In this document: positions 8,053-17,314 of the stretch, one piece after another
How positions within the stretch are numbered: position 1 is the stretch's first letter
How the letters are laid out: every line of letters starts with the position of its first letter
Assembly (NCBI GenBank): GCA_020851035.1
Contig: JADZDM010000020.1
Coordinates: forward strand, 62,001 to 126,000
DNA from: Gemmatimonadaceae bacterium
GTDB taxonomy: Bacteria > Gemmatimonadota > Gemmatimonadetes > Gemmatimonadales > Gemmatimonadaceae
Length of the DNA stretch: 64,000 nt
Direction of reading: 5' to 3'
Position numbers and translations under genes: made by a program
Notes under the pieces: model-generated
The model's database searches: none
What the model saw: only the letters and a program-made list of their open reading frames with translations
What the model was told of the DNA's origin: nothing

Positions 8053-8493
8053 ATGCATGTCCAATTCGCGTTGTTCGCCGATGCGGCCAACCTGTCGCAG
8101 GAAGGAAAGCTCAACATCCTGGGCGTCTTCGACGCCCTGCACGTGGGGCAGCTTCCCTCGCTGCATCCGCGGGCCACGTTCGTGGTGCGCCTGAAGGCCG
8201 TGGCCGAGGACGAGGGCGCGCACGGGGTGAGCCTGGAGTGGGTCAACCCGGCTGGCGTGGTGCTCTGGTCGTCCACCGGCGAGCTGGTCGTCGGCCCGGT
8301 GCACGAGGGCGCCGATGGCATCGACGTCCCGTTGCTGGCGGTGGTGGACCTGCCGATGGACGTGCCGGGGCTCTACACGATGGTCGTCGCGGTGGACGGT
8401 GCGGAGGCCACGCGAACGGCGCTCCAGGTGACCCAGGTGCTCGCCTCGGCCCTGCCGCTGGCGCCGCCGGCCCCGGCCGGCCTGGTCTCGTGA
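8053..8493 (+). CDS. DUF6941-like protein
   Basis: A 146-residue protein, no signal peptide or membrane segment. The beginning (VQFALFADAANLSQEGKLN, then ILGVFDALHVGQLP) resembles a small uncharacterised family that I associate with DUF6941; the rest looks like a beta-rich domain (LEWVNPAGVVLW, GLYTMVVAVDG) similar to an immunoglobulin-like fold. No catalytic motif is visible. It is monocistronic: divergent from the EamA operon and converging with a 3-bp gap on the NlpC/P60 gene. The family assignment is from memory of the N-terminal motif. Confidence 0.6.
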   Translation: MHVQFALFADAANLSQEGKLNILGVFDALHVGQLPSLHPRATFVVRLKAVAEDEGAHGVSLEWVNPAGVVLWSSTGELVVGPVHEGADGIDVPLLAVVDLPMDVPGLYTMVVAVDGAEATRTALQVTQVLASALPLAPPAPAGLVS

Positions 8494-8496
8494 CGG

Positions 8497-9294
8497 CTAC
8501 ACCACCCGGCGTGCGCTGACGAACCGCGCGTTCAGCGTCGCGACGTAGGCGTCGTCGAGGTCACCCAGCCACTCCAGCGCGAAGCCGCCGCGCCCGAGCG
8601 CGATGTGCGCGAGGCGGTCGCCGGCAAGGGCGACGCCGACGTGGGTGATGCGGCCGTCCTCGCGGTCCGAGAAGAAGAGCAGGTCGGCGGGCTGGAGCGC
8701 CGTGCGCGCGACCGCCTCGCCGGCCAGGGCCTGCTGGTGCGCGTCCCGCGGCAGCGGCACGCCGTGCACACCGTAGATCGTCTGGACGAAGCCGCTGCAA
8801 TCCGCGCCCCATGGCGTGATGCCGCCCCACTGGTAGGACGTTCCCTCGAACCACTCCACCGCCGACTGCGCGATGGCGTCCGGCGCGGTGGCGAAGTGCT
8901 CCTCCATCCGGTTCAGCGGCACGACATCCCCGTCGACGATCTCCTCGTCGAGGTCGAGCCAGGCGCCCAGCGGCAGCGCGCGCAGGCCGTGGCGCTCGCT
9001 GCGCGCGATCACGCCCATCGAGACGCGCGGCACGTAGGTCAGCGCGAAGTCCTCCGACGTGGTCGCGATCACGGGCGACTCGTCCACCAGGCGCATGAAG
9101 TACCCGTCGTGCATCCAGCCCTCGTAGGCGTCCATGCCGCGCACCCGGTGCCAGTGGTCGTCGCGCGACTCGAGCACGTAGACGGGATGCCCCGCGAGCC
9201 GCTGCGACACCTGGGCCGACGACACGCGCCCCTCCGCGAAGAGCGGCGCGATGGCGCTGCGCACGAAGGCGTGGCCGATGATGTCGCTGCTCAT
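8497..9294 (-). CDS. NlpC/P60-family peptidase with N-terminal SH3-like domain
   Basis: A 265-residue papain-like enzyme, probably a gamma-D-glutamyl-diamino acid peptidase acting on peptidoglycan peptides. Residues 20-120 look like SH3-like targeting domains (HPVYVLESRDDHWHRV, GWMHDGYFMRL). The catalytic Cys is in GADCSGF (C166), followed by His218 (THVGV) and a third polar residue at His230. No signal peptide is seen, so it may act on recycled peptides in the cytoplasm or use another route. ATG 9294 is preferred over GTG 9303 because AAAGG lies 9 nt upstream. It follows the Fis-like regulator by 34 bp on the same strand. Confidence 0.85.
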   Translation of the reverse strand: MSSDIIGHAFVRSAIAPLFAEGRVSSAQVSQRLAGHPVYVLESRDDHWHRVRGMDAYEGWMHDGYFMRLVDESPVIATTSEDFALTYVPRVSMGVIARSERHGLRALPLGAWLDLDEEIVDGDVVPLNRMEEHFATAPDAIAQSAVEWFEGTSYQWGGITPWGADCSGFVQTIYGVHGVPLPRDAHQQALAGEAVARTALQPADLLFFSDREDGRITHVGVALAGDRLAHIALGRGGFALEWLGDLDDAYVATLNARFVSARRVV

Positions 9295-9328
9295 GACAGC
9301 CACCCTTTGGAAACGGGGAATCGCATGC

Positions 9329-10195
9329 TCAGGACGCCTCCATCGCGGTCGCGCCGGCCTGCTTCAGGCGAGTGATCAGTGTCATGCGGCTGATGCCGAG
9401 CTGCCGCGCCGCGTGGGTGCGGTTGCCCCGGCAGAGCGCCAGTGCGCGCAGCAGGTGCCAGCGCTCCACCTCGGCGAGCGTGGCGGTTGCCGGCGGCACG
9501 TCGCCATCGGCGGCGGTCGGCGCCAGGTGCGCGGCGCCGATGTGCGCCTGCCCGCGCGCACGCATCTGCGCGAGGGCCAGCGTCGCCTCCAGCTCGCGCA
9601 GGTTCTCGTCCCACGGGCGGGTGGAGAGCAGCGATTCCGCCGCGGGATCGCAGGACACCGGCAGCCCGGGATCGCCGTCGGCCGTCTGCGCGAGGATCGC
9701 CGACGCGAGGGCCAGCAGGTCGCCGGCCTCGCGGGCGGCGAGGGCCGGGAGCAGCATCGGCCAGGCGTGGAGGCGGTAGTAGAGCGACTCGCTGAAGGCA
9801 CCGGCATTCACCAGCGCGACGATGTCGGCCGTGGTGGTGGCGAGCAGGCGCACGATGCGCCCGCGCTGGCGGGTGCGCTCCTCGAGCTCCTGCTGCGCCG
9901 CGAGCGGAAGCCGGTCGACATGGCGCAGCAGCAGCGTGGTGCCGTCCGGTGCGCCGGTCACCAGCTGGTGGAGGTCGCCGGCGGCGGCGTGCCGCGCGTC
10001 GAGCTCGAGCAGCGGGAGGTTGCGGTGCTCCGAGCCGGCGTGGATGCCGCGCGCCAGGTGGTGCTTGCCCAGGCCGCGCGCGCCCGCGATGAGCACCGGC
10101 CGGGTGGTGTCGCGGCGCAGCTCGCCGTCTCGCGCCGCGAGGGCGCGCATGGTGGTGCTCGTGCCGGTCAGCGGCAGCGGGACGGTGTCGCGCAC
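9329..10195 (-). CDS. Degenerate sigma54-activator-like AAA+ protein with Fis-type HTH
   Basis: A 288-residue protein built like the central and C-terminal parts of an NtrC-family activator, without a receiver domain. Recognisable pieces are a Walker-A-like loop GARGLGKH (38-45), an arginine-region FSESLYYRLH, and a C-terminal Fis helix-turn-helix (RTHAARQLGISRMTLITRL). Key parts are changed: the Walker B acidic pair is RH (91-92, in LLLRHVDRLP) and the GAFTGA loop that touches sigma54 is missing. ATP hydrolysis and sigma54 activation are therefore unlikely; a DNA-binding role through the HTH is still plausible. GTG 10195 begins 1 nt after the tamB stop. Confidence 0.75.
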   Translation of the reverse strand: MRDTVPLPLTGTSTTMRALAARDGELRRDTTRPVLIAGARGLGKHHLARGIHAGSEHRNLPLLELDARHAAAGDLHQLVTGAPDGTTLLLRHVDRLPLAAQQELEERTRQRGRIVRLLATTTADIVALVNAGAFSESLYYRLHAWPMLLPALAAREAGDLLALASAILAQTADGDPGLPVSCDPAAESLLSTRPWDENLRELEATLALAQMRARGQAHIGAAHLAPTAADGDVPPATATLAEVERWHLLRALALCRGNRTHAARQLGISRMTLITRLKQAGATAMEAS

Positions 10196-10196
10196 G

Positions 10197-13100
10197 TCAG
10201 TACTCCCACTTCCGCGTGATGTCGAGGCCCCATTGCTGCGGCGTCGGGACGAAGTTGCGGGCGTTCACGTTGTTGCACTGCAGGAGGCTGGTGGGCGGCT
10301 CACGACCCACCGAGGCCGACAGCGATGTGCTGAAGCGATACTCCAGCTTCGCCCCGATCGAGTTCACGAACGGCTGGCTGCTGCTCACCTGGCCGGTGCC
10401 GAAGAGCTGGCACAGGCCGACGGTCGCACTCACGAACGTACGGCCGCCGATCTGCACGCCGCCACCGAGGCGCGTGCTGGCGAGCACCGAGGTCGCGCCG
10501 AACTCCTGCCCGCTCACGCCGCCGGCGGTCTGGATCTGGAACTGGTCGAAGCCGAGCGCACGCGCCACACGGTCGCCGAAGTAGCTGCCGATGGTCGGCA
10601 GGAGCACGCTGTAGGCCTGCGACGAGTACTGGTCGGCGGCGGTGGTCACGGCAAAGCTCGGGCGTCCGGTGAACAGGTAGCTGATGGCATCCGACTCGGA
10701 GAGCACCAGCGTGGGGTCGCCGCTGCCCAGCTTGAGTGTCGGCGCGACCAGCGTGCCGCCGATGGTCATGCGCACGGGGATGTCGCGGTCCTGGCGGGTG
10801 TACTGCCGCACGATGTTCACGGCCTGGATGTCGAGCGTGGGGTTCAGCTCGGGCTCGCCGAAGAACTTGAGCGTGCCGCGCTCGAGCTCGAAGGTGCGCT
10901 GCACCGCGCCGAAGCCGAGGTTGAGCCGATAGGTGCCGCGCTCGGCCAGCAGCGTGCCGTCGAGCGCGAGCTGCACGCGGGCGCTGTCCTGCCGCGCGCG
11001 GCCGAGCGTGACACCCACGTCGCCGGCCAGCTTGATGTTCGCCTCGGCGGAGCGCAGCCACACGTTGTTGCCCATCACCAGTCGCACGTCGCGCACCTCG
11101 AGGTTGCGCAGCAGCGGCGACGGGGCGGCCGCCAGCAGCGAGCGCCCCTGCGTGGTGGTGGTGTCGATCAGCGTGTAGAACTCCGGGTCGTCGATCGAGA
11201 CCAGGTTCTTGGCCACCCCCAGTTCCGGGATGGTGATGTCGCCGGCGGGGATCGTGACGGTGCCGGTCAGCACCGAGCCGCGCTGGGTGCCGCGGATCTG
11301 CAGCCCGCCCGCGTCAGTGGACACGGCCAGCGTGGCGATGCGCGGCCGGTCGAAGATGCGGAGGTTGCTGGACTGGATCGCGAGGTCGAACGACGGGTCC
11401 GTGAGCGACGCGAAGCCGATGCGGCCGCTCAGGATCGCGCTGCCCCCGCGGGTGCCGGCGCCACTCACGGTCAGGCGCGGCAGCGAGAGGTTGTCCCCGG
11501 CGAAGCGCAGCTCGCCGTTCATCCCCACCATGCGCACGCCGAGCGGGGCGAAGTAGCTGGCCCCCTCGACCATGGTCACGCTGCCGTCCAGGCGCGGCTC
11601 GCGCACCGTGCCGCGCAGCTGCAGCTCCCCGGCCAGCGTGCCGCTGGCATCCGAGATCGCCGACGTCGCGGCCTCGAACAGCGCCAGCGGCGTGTTGCGC
11701 AGCAGCAGCGAGCCGCTGAGGGGGGCGTCCTGCTGCAGCGACGGGAAGGCATCCATGGTGGCCGTCACCGGCAGCGCCACCCGCGCCGAGAGCAGTGACG
11801 TGGCGCGATTGTGCTCGCTGAGCGAGACCTCGGCGCGGAAGCTGCTGTCGGCGTAGGTGCCGTCCACGCGCGCATCACCGATCTCGGTGGTGCCGACGGT
11901 GATCGCACTGGCACGTGCGACGAGTGACGCCGTGGGGGCCTCGCGCATCCCCTTCACCTGCAGGCGCCCCTCGAGCACGCCGGTCATCGTCCGCTCGCGG
12001 CGCGTGACCCACGCGATGTCGCGCAGCGGGATCTGCGCACCGTCCAGCACCATCGAGATGCTGTCGGCCTGCGGTACGCGCGCCCAGAGCCGCACCCGTG
12101 CGACCCCGGTGTCGCCGAGGACCAGCGAGTCGATGGCGGTGATGCCACGGGCCCGCGAGATGACGGCCGGGTGCAGCAGCGACCAGCGCGTGTTCGGCCC
12201 GCCCGCGAAGAGCTGGTCGATCGTTGCGACGGCCGAGTCGCCGGCACCGCGCAGGCGCGCCGCGATGCCCGCATGCACGCCACTGTCGGCCCGCGCGTCG
12301 ATGGAAAACTGCCCGTCGCGCGCGGAGCTGAATGCGCCGGTGGCCGTCACCGTGGTGAAGCGCGCCGGCCCGAGCGCCACCGAGTCGGAGGTGAAGCGCA
12401 GCGCTCCACGTGGCAGGCCACGTACCCACGACCCCGACGCCGTGAGGTCGGCGGCTGACGCCATCATGCGGCCGCTCAGCAGGTCGCGCCCCGACAGCGA
12501 CGCGCGGACGGTGACCGAGTCCAGCCAGCCGGCGAGCTGTGCGCGCAGGGTGGCGGTGCCGCCGAGCGAGTCGGGCGACTCGACGGACGCCGTGCTCAGG
12601 TACGGCCGGAGCCCGCCCAGCGAATCGGCGGTGAGGCGCAGCGACAGCGAGTCGCTGCGGTCGGCACGCAGGCCGATGCCGCCGCGCGCGATGAGCGAGA
12701 ACGACGGCGACAGGATGCCGAGGGTGTCCAGGTGCGCGATGCCGTCGCGGAACGAGAACCGCGCCCGCCCCTCGTCCAGGCGCAGGCGGTCGGCACGCGA
12801 CCGGTCGAGGGCGATGCCCGCGGTGCCGTCGAGGTTCGCGAGCGAGTCACCGCGCAGGTCGAGGTCCAGCAGGCCGTTGAGCTGCGTGACCGGCAGGGTG
12901 GGCTTCTCCAGCAGCGTGCGCAGGTCCATCCGGCCGAAGGCCGCCTGGCCGCGGATGGCGTAGCCGGCCGGCTCGATGTCCACGATGCCGCTGCCCGAGA
13001 GCGTGCCGCCGTCCCCGGTGAGCTGCCCCGTCACCGTCAGCGCCGCGATGGTGCCCTTCACCGTGATCGGGCCGGTGTAGGTGCCGCGCAGCGGCATCAG

Positions 13101-14735
13101 CGGGTAGGAGTTGCCCAGCATGCTGAGCGAGAGCGGCTCGGCATTGAGCTGCATGTCGTACAGCACGTACTTCGGCTCGAGCGTCATCCGGCCACCGCCG
13201 GTGACGTGCGACAGCGGCGTGTTGCTGCCGTCGTCGTGGAAAATGTCCATGTCGCGCACGCGGACGTCGTACCAGAGCGAGTCGAGCCGCGCCCGGCCGC
13301 GCACGAACCCGTTCACCTCGGCGAACTCGGGGTTCAGGAAGCGCGGGGTGCGCAGGTCGCCGCGGGTGAGCTCGAGGTCGAAGCCGCGGAATCGCGTGAA
13401 CGCCGGGTAGAGGATGTCCACCTGCCCGCGACCGCTGCCGGCGCTGGTGGCGCCCGGCACGTTCGCGTCACGGAAGGTGAACTTCAGCTCGTCCACGTCG
13501 AAGCGGTGCAGCGGGCCGCCCTTCGCCTTCACGGTGCCGGTGAACTGGCCGCGCCAGGGGTACGGGAACGGGATGCCGTTGAACTGGCGCAGCAGCGCGA
13601 AGTCGAGCGGCTCGGCGCGCAGATCCACGTCGGTGAGCGTCACCACCGGGCCACCCACCCCCCAGGTCATGCGGCCGCGCAGGTGCGAGTCGTGGCTGCG
13701 CGCATCCATGTTGCTGATGGCGTACGTCAGCACGCGCAGGTTCGCCGGGTCGTTGCGGATGTGCAGGTCCATCGTGCCGCCGCCCTGCGTCGGGAACGTC
13801 TCGGTGAGCCAGTGGATGTCGTTCATCGCGACCTTCGAGCCGCGGATCGCGATGTCGTATCGCTCGGGCAGGTCGCTGCCCCACACGACCTTCCCTGTCG
13901 CAGACCCCTCGGAGGCCGGCAACTCGAAGTGCGGCAGTGCCAGCCAGATCGAGTCACCCTGCCAGCGCACGTCGCCGCGGATGTTGCTGAACCGGAACGG
14001 CGGGTCGAACTCGGCCACGTCCATGTCGGTGACGCGGAACAGCCGGGCGACCGTGTCGGGGTGCGCCATGCGCACGTGCGACAGCTCGAGGTGCCCCTCC
14101 TCCCACTTCCAGGTGCGCACGAACCCGCGCGGCCCGCGGCGGATCTGCGCGTTGGTGCGCGCGAGGTTGACGGCGATCGCGCTGTCGCGCCGCACCCCCG
14201 TGAGCGAGTCGGCGGGCGTCCACGGCATCGTCAGGAAGAACGTCCCGCGCGTCAGCGACACCGAGTCGAGGACGATGAACTCGCCGAACCCGCCCTTCGC
14301 CTTCGGCTTCGGCTTCCGGTCCTTCCGGAAGGCGTCGGCGAAGATGTGCTTGTAGTTCCAGTCCCCGTCCTTGTACTTGATGACCTGGACGAAGACGTTG
14401 TCGGTGATCAGCCGCTGGACGAGGATGCGGCGGTCGAGGAAGTCACGCGGGTCCCAGCGCATCGTGGTGCGGCCGACGGCCAGCAGCGGCACGCCGGCGC
14501 TGTCGGCAATCTCGATCGAGTCGATGGTGAGCCCGGTCAGGATCGGGCCGCTGATCGTCCCCAGGTGGAGCCGGCCCTTCACCACCGGGGCCATCTGCTG
14601 CACCACGACCCGCCGCACCCAGCCGCGCCCCATGTCGGTGCCGGTCACGAACAGCACCGAGCCCACCGCGCCGATCGCCATCAGCAGCACGGTGATGAGG
14701 CCCGAGGCCAGCACCAGGCGTCGGCGGCGGATCAT
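10197..14735 (-). CDS. tamB: Translocation and assembly module inner-membrane component TamB
   Basis: TamB spans the periplasm from an inner-membrane anchor to the outer membrane and works with TamA in outer-membrane protein or lipid transport. This protein has 1512 residues. It has an N-terminal anchor helix (LASGLITVLLMAIGAVGSVLF), a long run of repetitive beta-strands with AsmA-like character, and a C-terminal DUF490 domain (GTVTIPAGDITIPELGV, GTYRLNLGFGAVQRTFELE, and PTLDIQAVNIVRQY). It begins 4 bp after the tamA stop, so both are made from one message. Length is in the upper part of the family range. Confidence 0.9.
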   Translation of the reverse strand: MIRRRRLVLASGLITVLLMAIGAVGSVLFVTGTDMGRGWVRRVVVQQMAPVVKGRLHLGTISGPILTGLTIDSIEIADSAGVPLLAVGRTTMRWDPRDFLDRRILVQRLITDNVFVQVIKYKDGDWNYKHIFADAFRKDRKPKPKAKGGFGEFIVLDSVSLTRGTFFLTMPWTPADSLTGVRRDSAIAVNLARTNAQIRRGPRGFVRTWKWEEGHLELSHVRMAHPDTVARLFRVTDMDVAEFDPPFRFSNIRGDVRWQGDSIWLALPHFELPASEGSATGKVVWGSDLPERYDIAIRGSKVAMNDIHWLTETFPTQGGGTMDLHIRNDPANLRVLTYAISNMDARSHDSHLRGRMTWGVGGPVVTLTDVDLRAEPLDFALLRQFNGIPFPYPWRGQFTGTVKAKGGPLHRFDVDELKFTFRDANVPGATSAGSGRGQVDILYPAFTRFRGFDLELTRGDLRTPRFLNPEFAEVNGFVRGRARLDSLWYDVRVRDMDIFHDDGSNTPLSHVTGGGRMTLEPKYVLYDMQLNAEPLSLSMLGNSYPLMPLRGTYTGPITVKGTIAALTVTGQLTGDGGTLSGSGIVDIEPAGYAIRGQAAFGRMDLRTLLEKPTLPVTQLNGLLDLDLRGDSLANLDGTAGIALDRSRADRLRLDEGRARFSFRDGIAHLDTLGILSPSFSLIARGGIGLRADRSDSLSLRLTADSLGGLRPYLSTASVESPDSLGGTATLRAQLAGWLDSVTVRASLSGRDLLSGRMMASAADLTASGSWVRGLPRGALRFTSDSVALGPARFTTVTATGAFSSARDGQFSIDARADSGVHAGIAARLRGAGDSAVATIDQLFAGGPNTRWSLLHPAVISRARGITAIDSLVLGDTGVARVRLWARVPQADSISMVLDGAQIPLRDIAWVTRRERTMTGVLEGRLQVKGMREAPTASLVARASAITVGTTEIGDARVDGTYADSSFRAEVSLSEHNRATSLLSARVALPVTATMDAFPSLQQDAPLSGSLLLRNTPLALFEAATSAISDASGTLAGELQLRGTVREPRLDGSVTMVEGASYFAPLGVRMVGMNGELRFAGDNLSLPRLTVSGAGTRGGSAILSGRIGFASLTDPSFDLAIQSSNLRIFDRPRIATLAVSTDAGGLQIRGTQRGSVLTGTVTIPAGDITIPELGVAKNLVSIDDPEFYTLIDTTTTQGRSLLAAAPSPLLRNLEVRDVRLVMGNNVWLRSAEANIKLAGDVGVTLGRARQDSARVQLALDGTLLAERGTYRLNLGFGAVQRTFELERGTLKFFGEPELNPTLDIQAVNIVRQYTRQDRDIPVRMTIGGTLVAPTLKLGSGDPTLVLSESDAISYLFTGRPSFAVTTAADQYSSQAYSVLLPTIGSYFGDRVARALGFDQFQIQTAGGVSGQEFGATSVLASTRLGGGVQIGGRTFVSATVGLCQLFGTGQVSSSQPFVNSIGAKLEYRFSTSLSASVGREPPTSLLQCNNVNARNFVPTPQQWGLDITRKWEY

Positions 14736-14739
14736 CGCG

Positions 14740-17163
14740 TCAGAACGCCTGCCCGATCGCGAAGAAGAAGGTGAATGGCCCGAGCACGCCGCGGTTCAGG
14801 CGCGGGGCGTAGCTCCCGGGACAGCTCTTGTACGCGTTCTGCACGATCCGCACGAACGGCTTGCCGTCGCTGTCGACCCCCGGGCTCTCACCGGCGAGGA
14901 TCGTGTTGCCGGGGCTCACGCACAGGAGGGCCTGCGAGCCATCCGCAAGCGGCAGCTCGTTGAAGTAGGCTGCGCCGGCGCGTGGCGCGTAGTCGTTGTA
15001 GCCGAAGTCGAGGCGGATCACGCCGATCGGCGAGAAGACGCGGGCACCGATGCCCGGCGTGACGCGGAGCGTGCTGTTGCGCAGGGTGGCATCACTGCCG
15101 CCGCGGCTCCACGTCTGGCCGACGTCCGTGAAGAGCGTCCACTGCAGCAGCGACGGCAGGAACGGGCTGCGGATCCGCAGTTCCACGTTGCCGACGGCCA
15201 CGGTGTTGCCACCCACCGGCACGACGCGGAACGGCTGCACCGACGGGTTCACTTCGTAGTAGAACGAGTCGGCATGGACGGGTGACGGGCGACGCACGAA
15301 GCGCTGCGTCGCGATGCTGGTGTCGGGGCTCACGACGTAGGCCACCGGGCCCAGCTCGTTCTGCCGGAAGCCGCGCACCGTGGTGGGGCCGCCGGCATAC
15401 AGGCGTTCCTGCGGCGGCACGAGGCGGTCGCTGCTCCCGAAGACGGCGCCGAGCTGCAGCCGCACCGCCAGCGTGGTGCCGAAGCCCAGCCCCCAGAACC
15501 GGCTCGCGTCGAGCACGGCGCTGCTGAACTTGAACGCCGAGTCGGAGAACGTCACCGGCGAGGCGTGCCGGATGGCGAGCCGCGTGAACGAGCCATGGCG
15601 CGGGTTGATCGGGTCGTCGGTGCGATCGCGCGTGAAGTTCGCGCCGATCACGCCGAGGCGACGGGTGTTCGTGAAGACGTCACGATCCTCCGGCGCGCAC
15701 CGGTTGAGCACCGAGCAGAAGAGCGCCGGCTGCGCCTCGGTCCTGCCGAGGCTGAGGTCGTAGGCCAGCGTCACCGGCACCCGCGGCGCCGCCTGCAGCG
15801 TGACGCTGGCAATGGCACCGATCGGCGTGGTGCGGCGGTAGGCCTTGAACTCGCCGCGCTTCTCGCTGTACAGCGTCAGTTCCGGGATGCGCAGCCCGCC
15901 GGGCCCCACCGGCGGGCGCAGCGTCGCCCCCACGTAGTAATTGAGCTCGTCGCTGTACGGGTCGTTGCCATTCGCCACCGCGCCGCACAGCCCGTCGGCC
16001 CACGAGTAGTCCATCGGGCGGCCGGTGCCGATCTTGCTCACCCGGCCGGTGACCTCGAGCCGGCGGGCGCGGCTGAAGAGGTTGCGGTCGGTGTACTGCA
16101 GCTGCGTGCGGAAGCAGTCGAGCGTGCCGAACCCCGCACTCACCGTGCGGCTGTGCATGAAGCGTTCGGCCACGTTCACCACCATGTCCACCGTCGCGCT
16201 GTCGCGCGTGGACGTGAGGGAGTCGCGCAGGCGCGGCTCGATGCGCACCTGCTGGTAGGCATCGGTGAGGTAGAGCGCACGCGTGGCACGCTCCACCTCG
16301 TGCTGCTCGTATCGCTGCCCGCGCCGCAGTCCCACGATGCCCCGCACCACGTCGGATGGGATCTCCTGGCGCCGCCCCTCGCGCGACACCGCCTGCACGA
16401 CCACGTCGCCGATGGTCACCCGCGGCCCCGGGCGCACCGAGAACTCCACCACCGCCTGCCGGTTGGTGGAGTCCGCGCCCTCGCCGCGGAGCACGTCCGT
16501 GGCGAGAAACACCTGGGCGAAGGGATACCCCACGTTCGAGAGCCGGCGCCGCAGCGTGTCGCGGCTCTGCTCCAGCAGGTACAGGTCGAATGCCTGCCCG
16601 CGCGCGATCGGCAGGTTGCGCAACACGCGCTCCCGCTCGGCGATCAGCCCCACACCGGTGACGCGCAGCGTGTCGATCCGCGTCGGTCGGCCCTCGCGGA
16701 TGGTGAACCGGACATCCATCAGCCGTGCCTCGCGCTGCACGGTCGTGTCCACCTGCACGTCGGGATAGCCGCGCCGGCGATAGTAGATCACGAGGCGTGC
16801 GCGGTCGATCGCCACCAGCCCGGGGTTGGCGCAGCGCGCATCACCGAGCACGCTGCCGATCACCGGGGCGCGCCGCTTCACGTCGGAGGCGGTGAGGGCG
16901 ATGAGCCCCGCGAGCTGCCCGTCGGTGAACGCCCGGTTGCCGATGAACGACAGCGACCGCACTTCGAGCTCTGCCGGATCGCACGCGCCCCGCTGCGCAT
17001 GGAGCGCGAGCGGACTCGCCAGGCCAAGGCACACCGCGACGCCGTGCAGGCAGCGCCGGAGGAGGCGCGCCTCACTCCAGGCCCGATGGGAGAATGCGAT
17101 GGCAGCGCGCGGCGGCAGTGGACGGACCGAGGGAACGATTGACGGTGTCGCGCGACCGCGCAC
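14740..17163 (-). CDS. tamA: TamA-type Omp85 outer-membrane protein
   Basis: An outer-membrane beta-barrel of the Omp85 family with N-terminal POTRA domains, the partner of TamB. A signal-like segment (GVAVCLGLASPLALHAQ) is followed by at least three POTRA-like units (SLSFIGNRAF; DTLRVTGVGLIAERERVL; VTIGDVVVQAV) and a 16-strand-type barrel containing the family VRGF motif (GGPTTVRGFRQNELG) and a C-terminal Phe (FAIGQAF). No ATG is available near the N-terminus; GTG 17163 is used here and GTG 17181 is the alternative. BamA is the other possibility, but linkage to tamB favours TamA. Confidence 0.85.
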   Translation of the reverse strand: MRGRATPSIVPSVRPLPPRAAIAFSHRAWSEARLLRRCLHGVAVCLGLASPLALHAQRGACDPAELEVRSLSFIGNRAFTDGQLAGLIALTASDVKRRAPVIGSVLGDARCANPGLVAIDRARLVIYYRRRGYPDVQVDTTVQREARLMDVRFTIREGRPTRIDTLRVTGVGLIAERERVLRNLPIARGQAFDLYLLEQSRDTLRRRLSNVGYPFAQVFLATDVLRGEGADSTNRQAVVEFSVRPGPRVTIGDVVVQAVSREGRRQEIPSDVVRGIVGLRRGQRYEQHEVERATRALYLTDAYQQVRIEPRLRDSLTSTRDSATVDMVVNVAERFMHSRTVSAGFGTLDCFRTQLQYTDRNLFSRARRLEVTGRVSKIGTGRPMDYSWADGLCGAVANGNDPYSDELNYYVGATLRPPVGPGGLRIPELTLYSEKRGEFKAYRRTTPIGAIASVTLQAAPRVPVTLAYDLSLGRTEAQPALFCSVLNRCAPEDRDVFTNTRRLGVIGANFTRDRTDDPINPRHGSFTRLAIRHASPVTFSDSAFKFSSAVLDASRFWGLGFGTTLAVRLQLGAVFGSSDRLVPPQERLYAGGPTTVRGFRQNELGPVAYVVSPDTSIATQRFVRRPSPVHADSFYYEVNPSVQPFRVVPVGGNTVAVGNVELRIRSPFLPSLLQWTLFTDVGQTWSRGGSDATLRNSTLRVTPGIGARVFSPIGVIRLDFGYNDYAPRAGAAYFNELPLADGSQALLCVSPGNTILAGESPGVDSDGKPFVRIVQNAYKSCPGSYAPRLNRGVLGPFTFFFAIGQAF

Positions 17164-17314
17164 GACGGGAGCGGTTGGCACCCTTGTTGAACCGGCCGTA
17201 AGTTCACGCCCGTGCCTCCCGGTGTCAACGACGTACGCGCTTTCACGACAACGGGTTAGCTCGTTTCGGCGCCCCGTCGCCACGCCCCCGTCTCCCATCC
17301 CTGTCCCGACCGTG

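Noticed and set aside
12732-14774. Plus-strand open frame of 680 codons
   Set aside because: Antisense to tamB, low-complexity His/Arg/Val composition, no domain.
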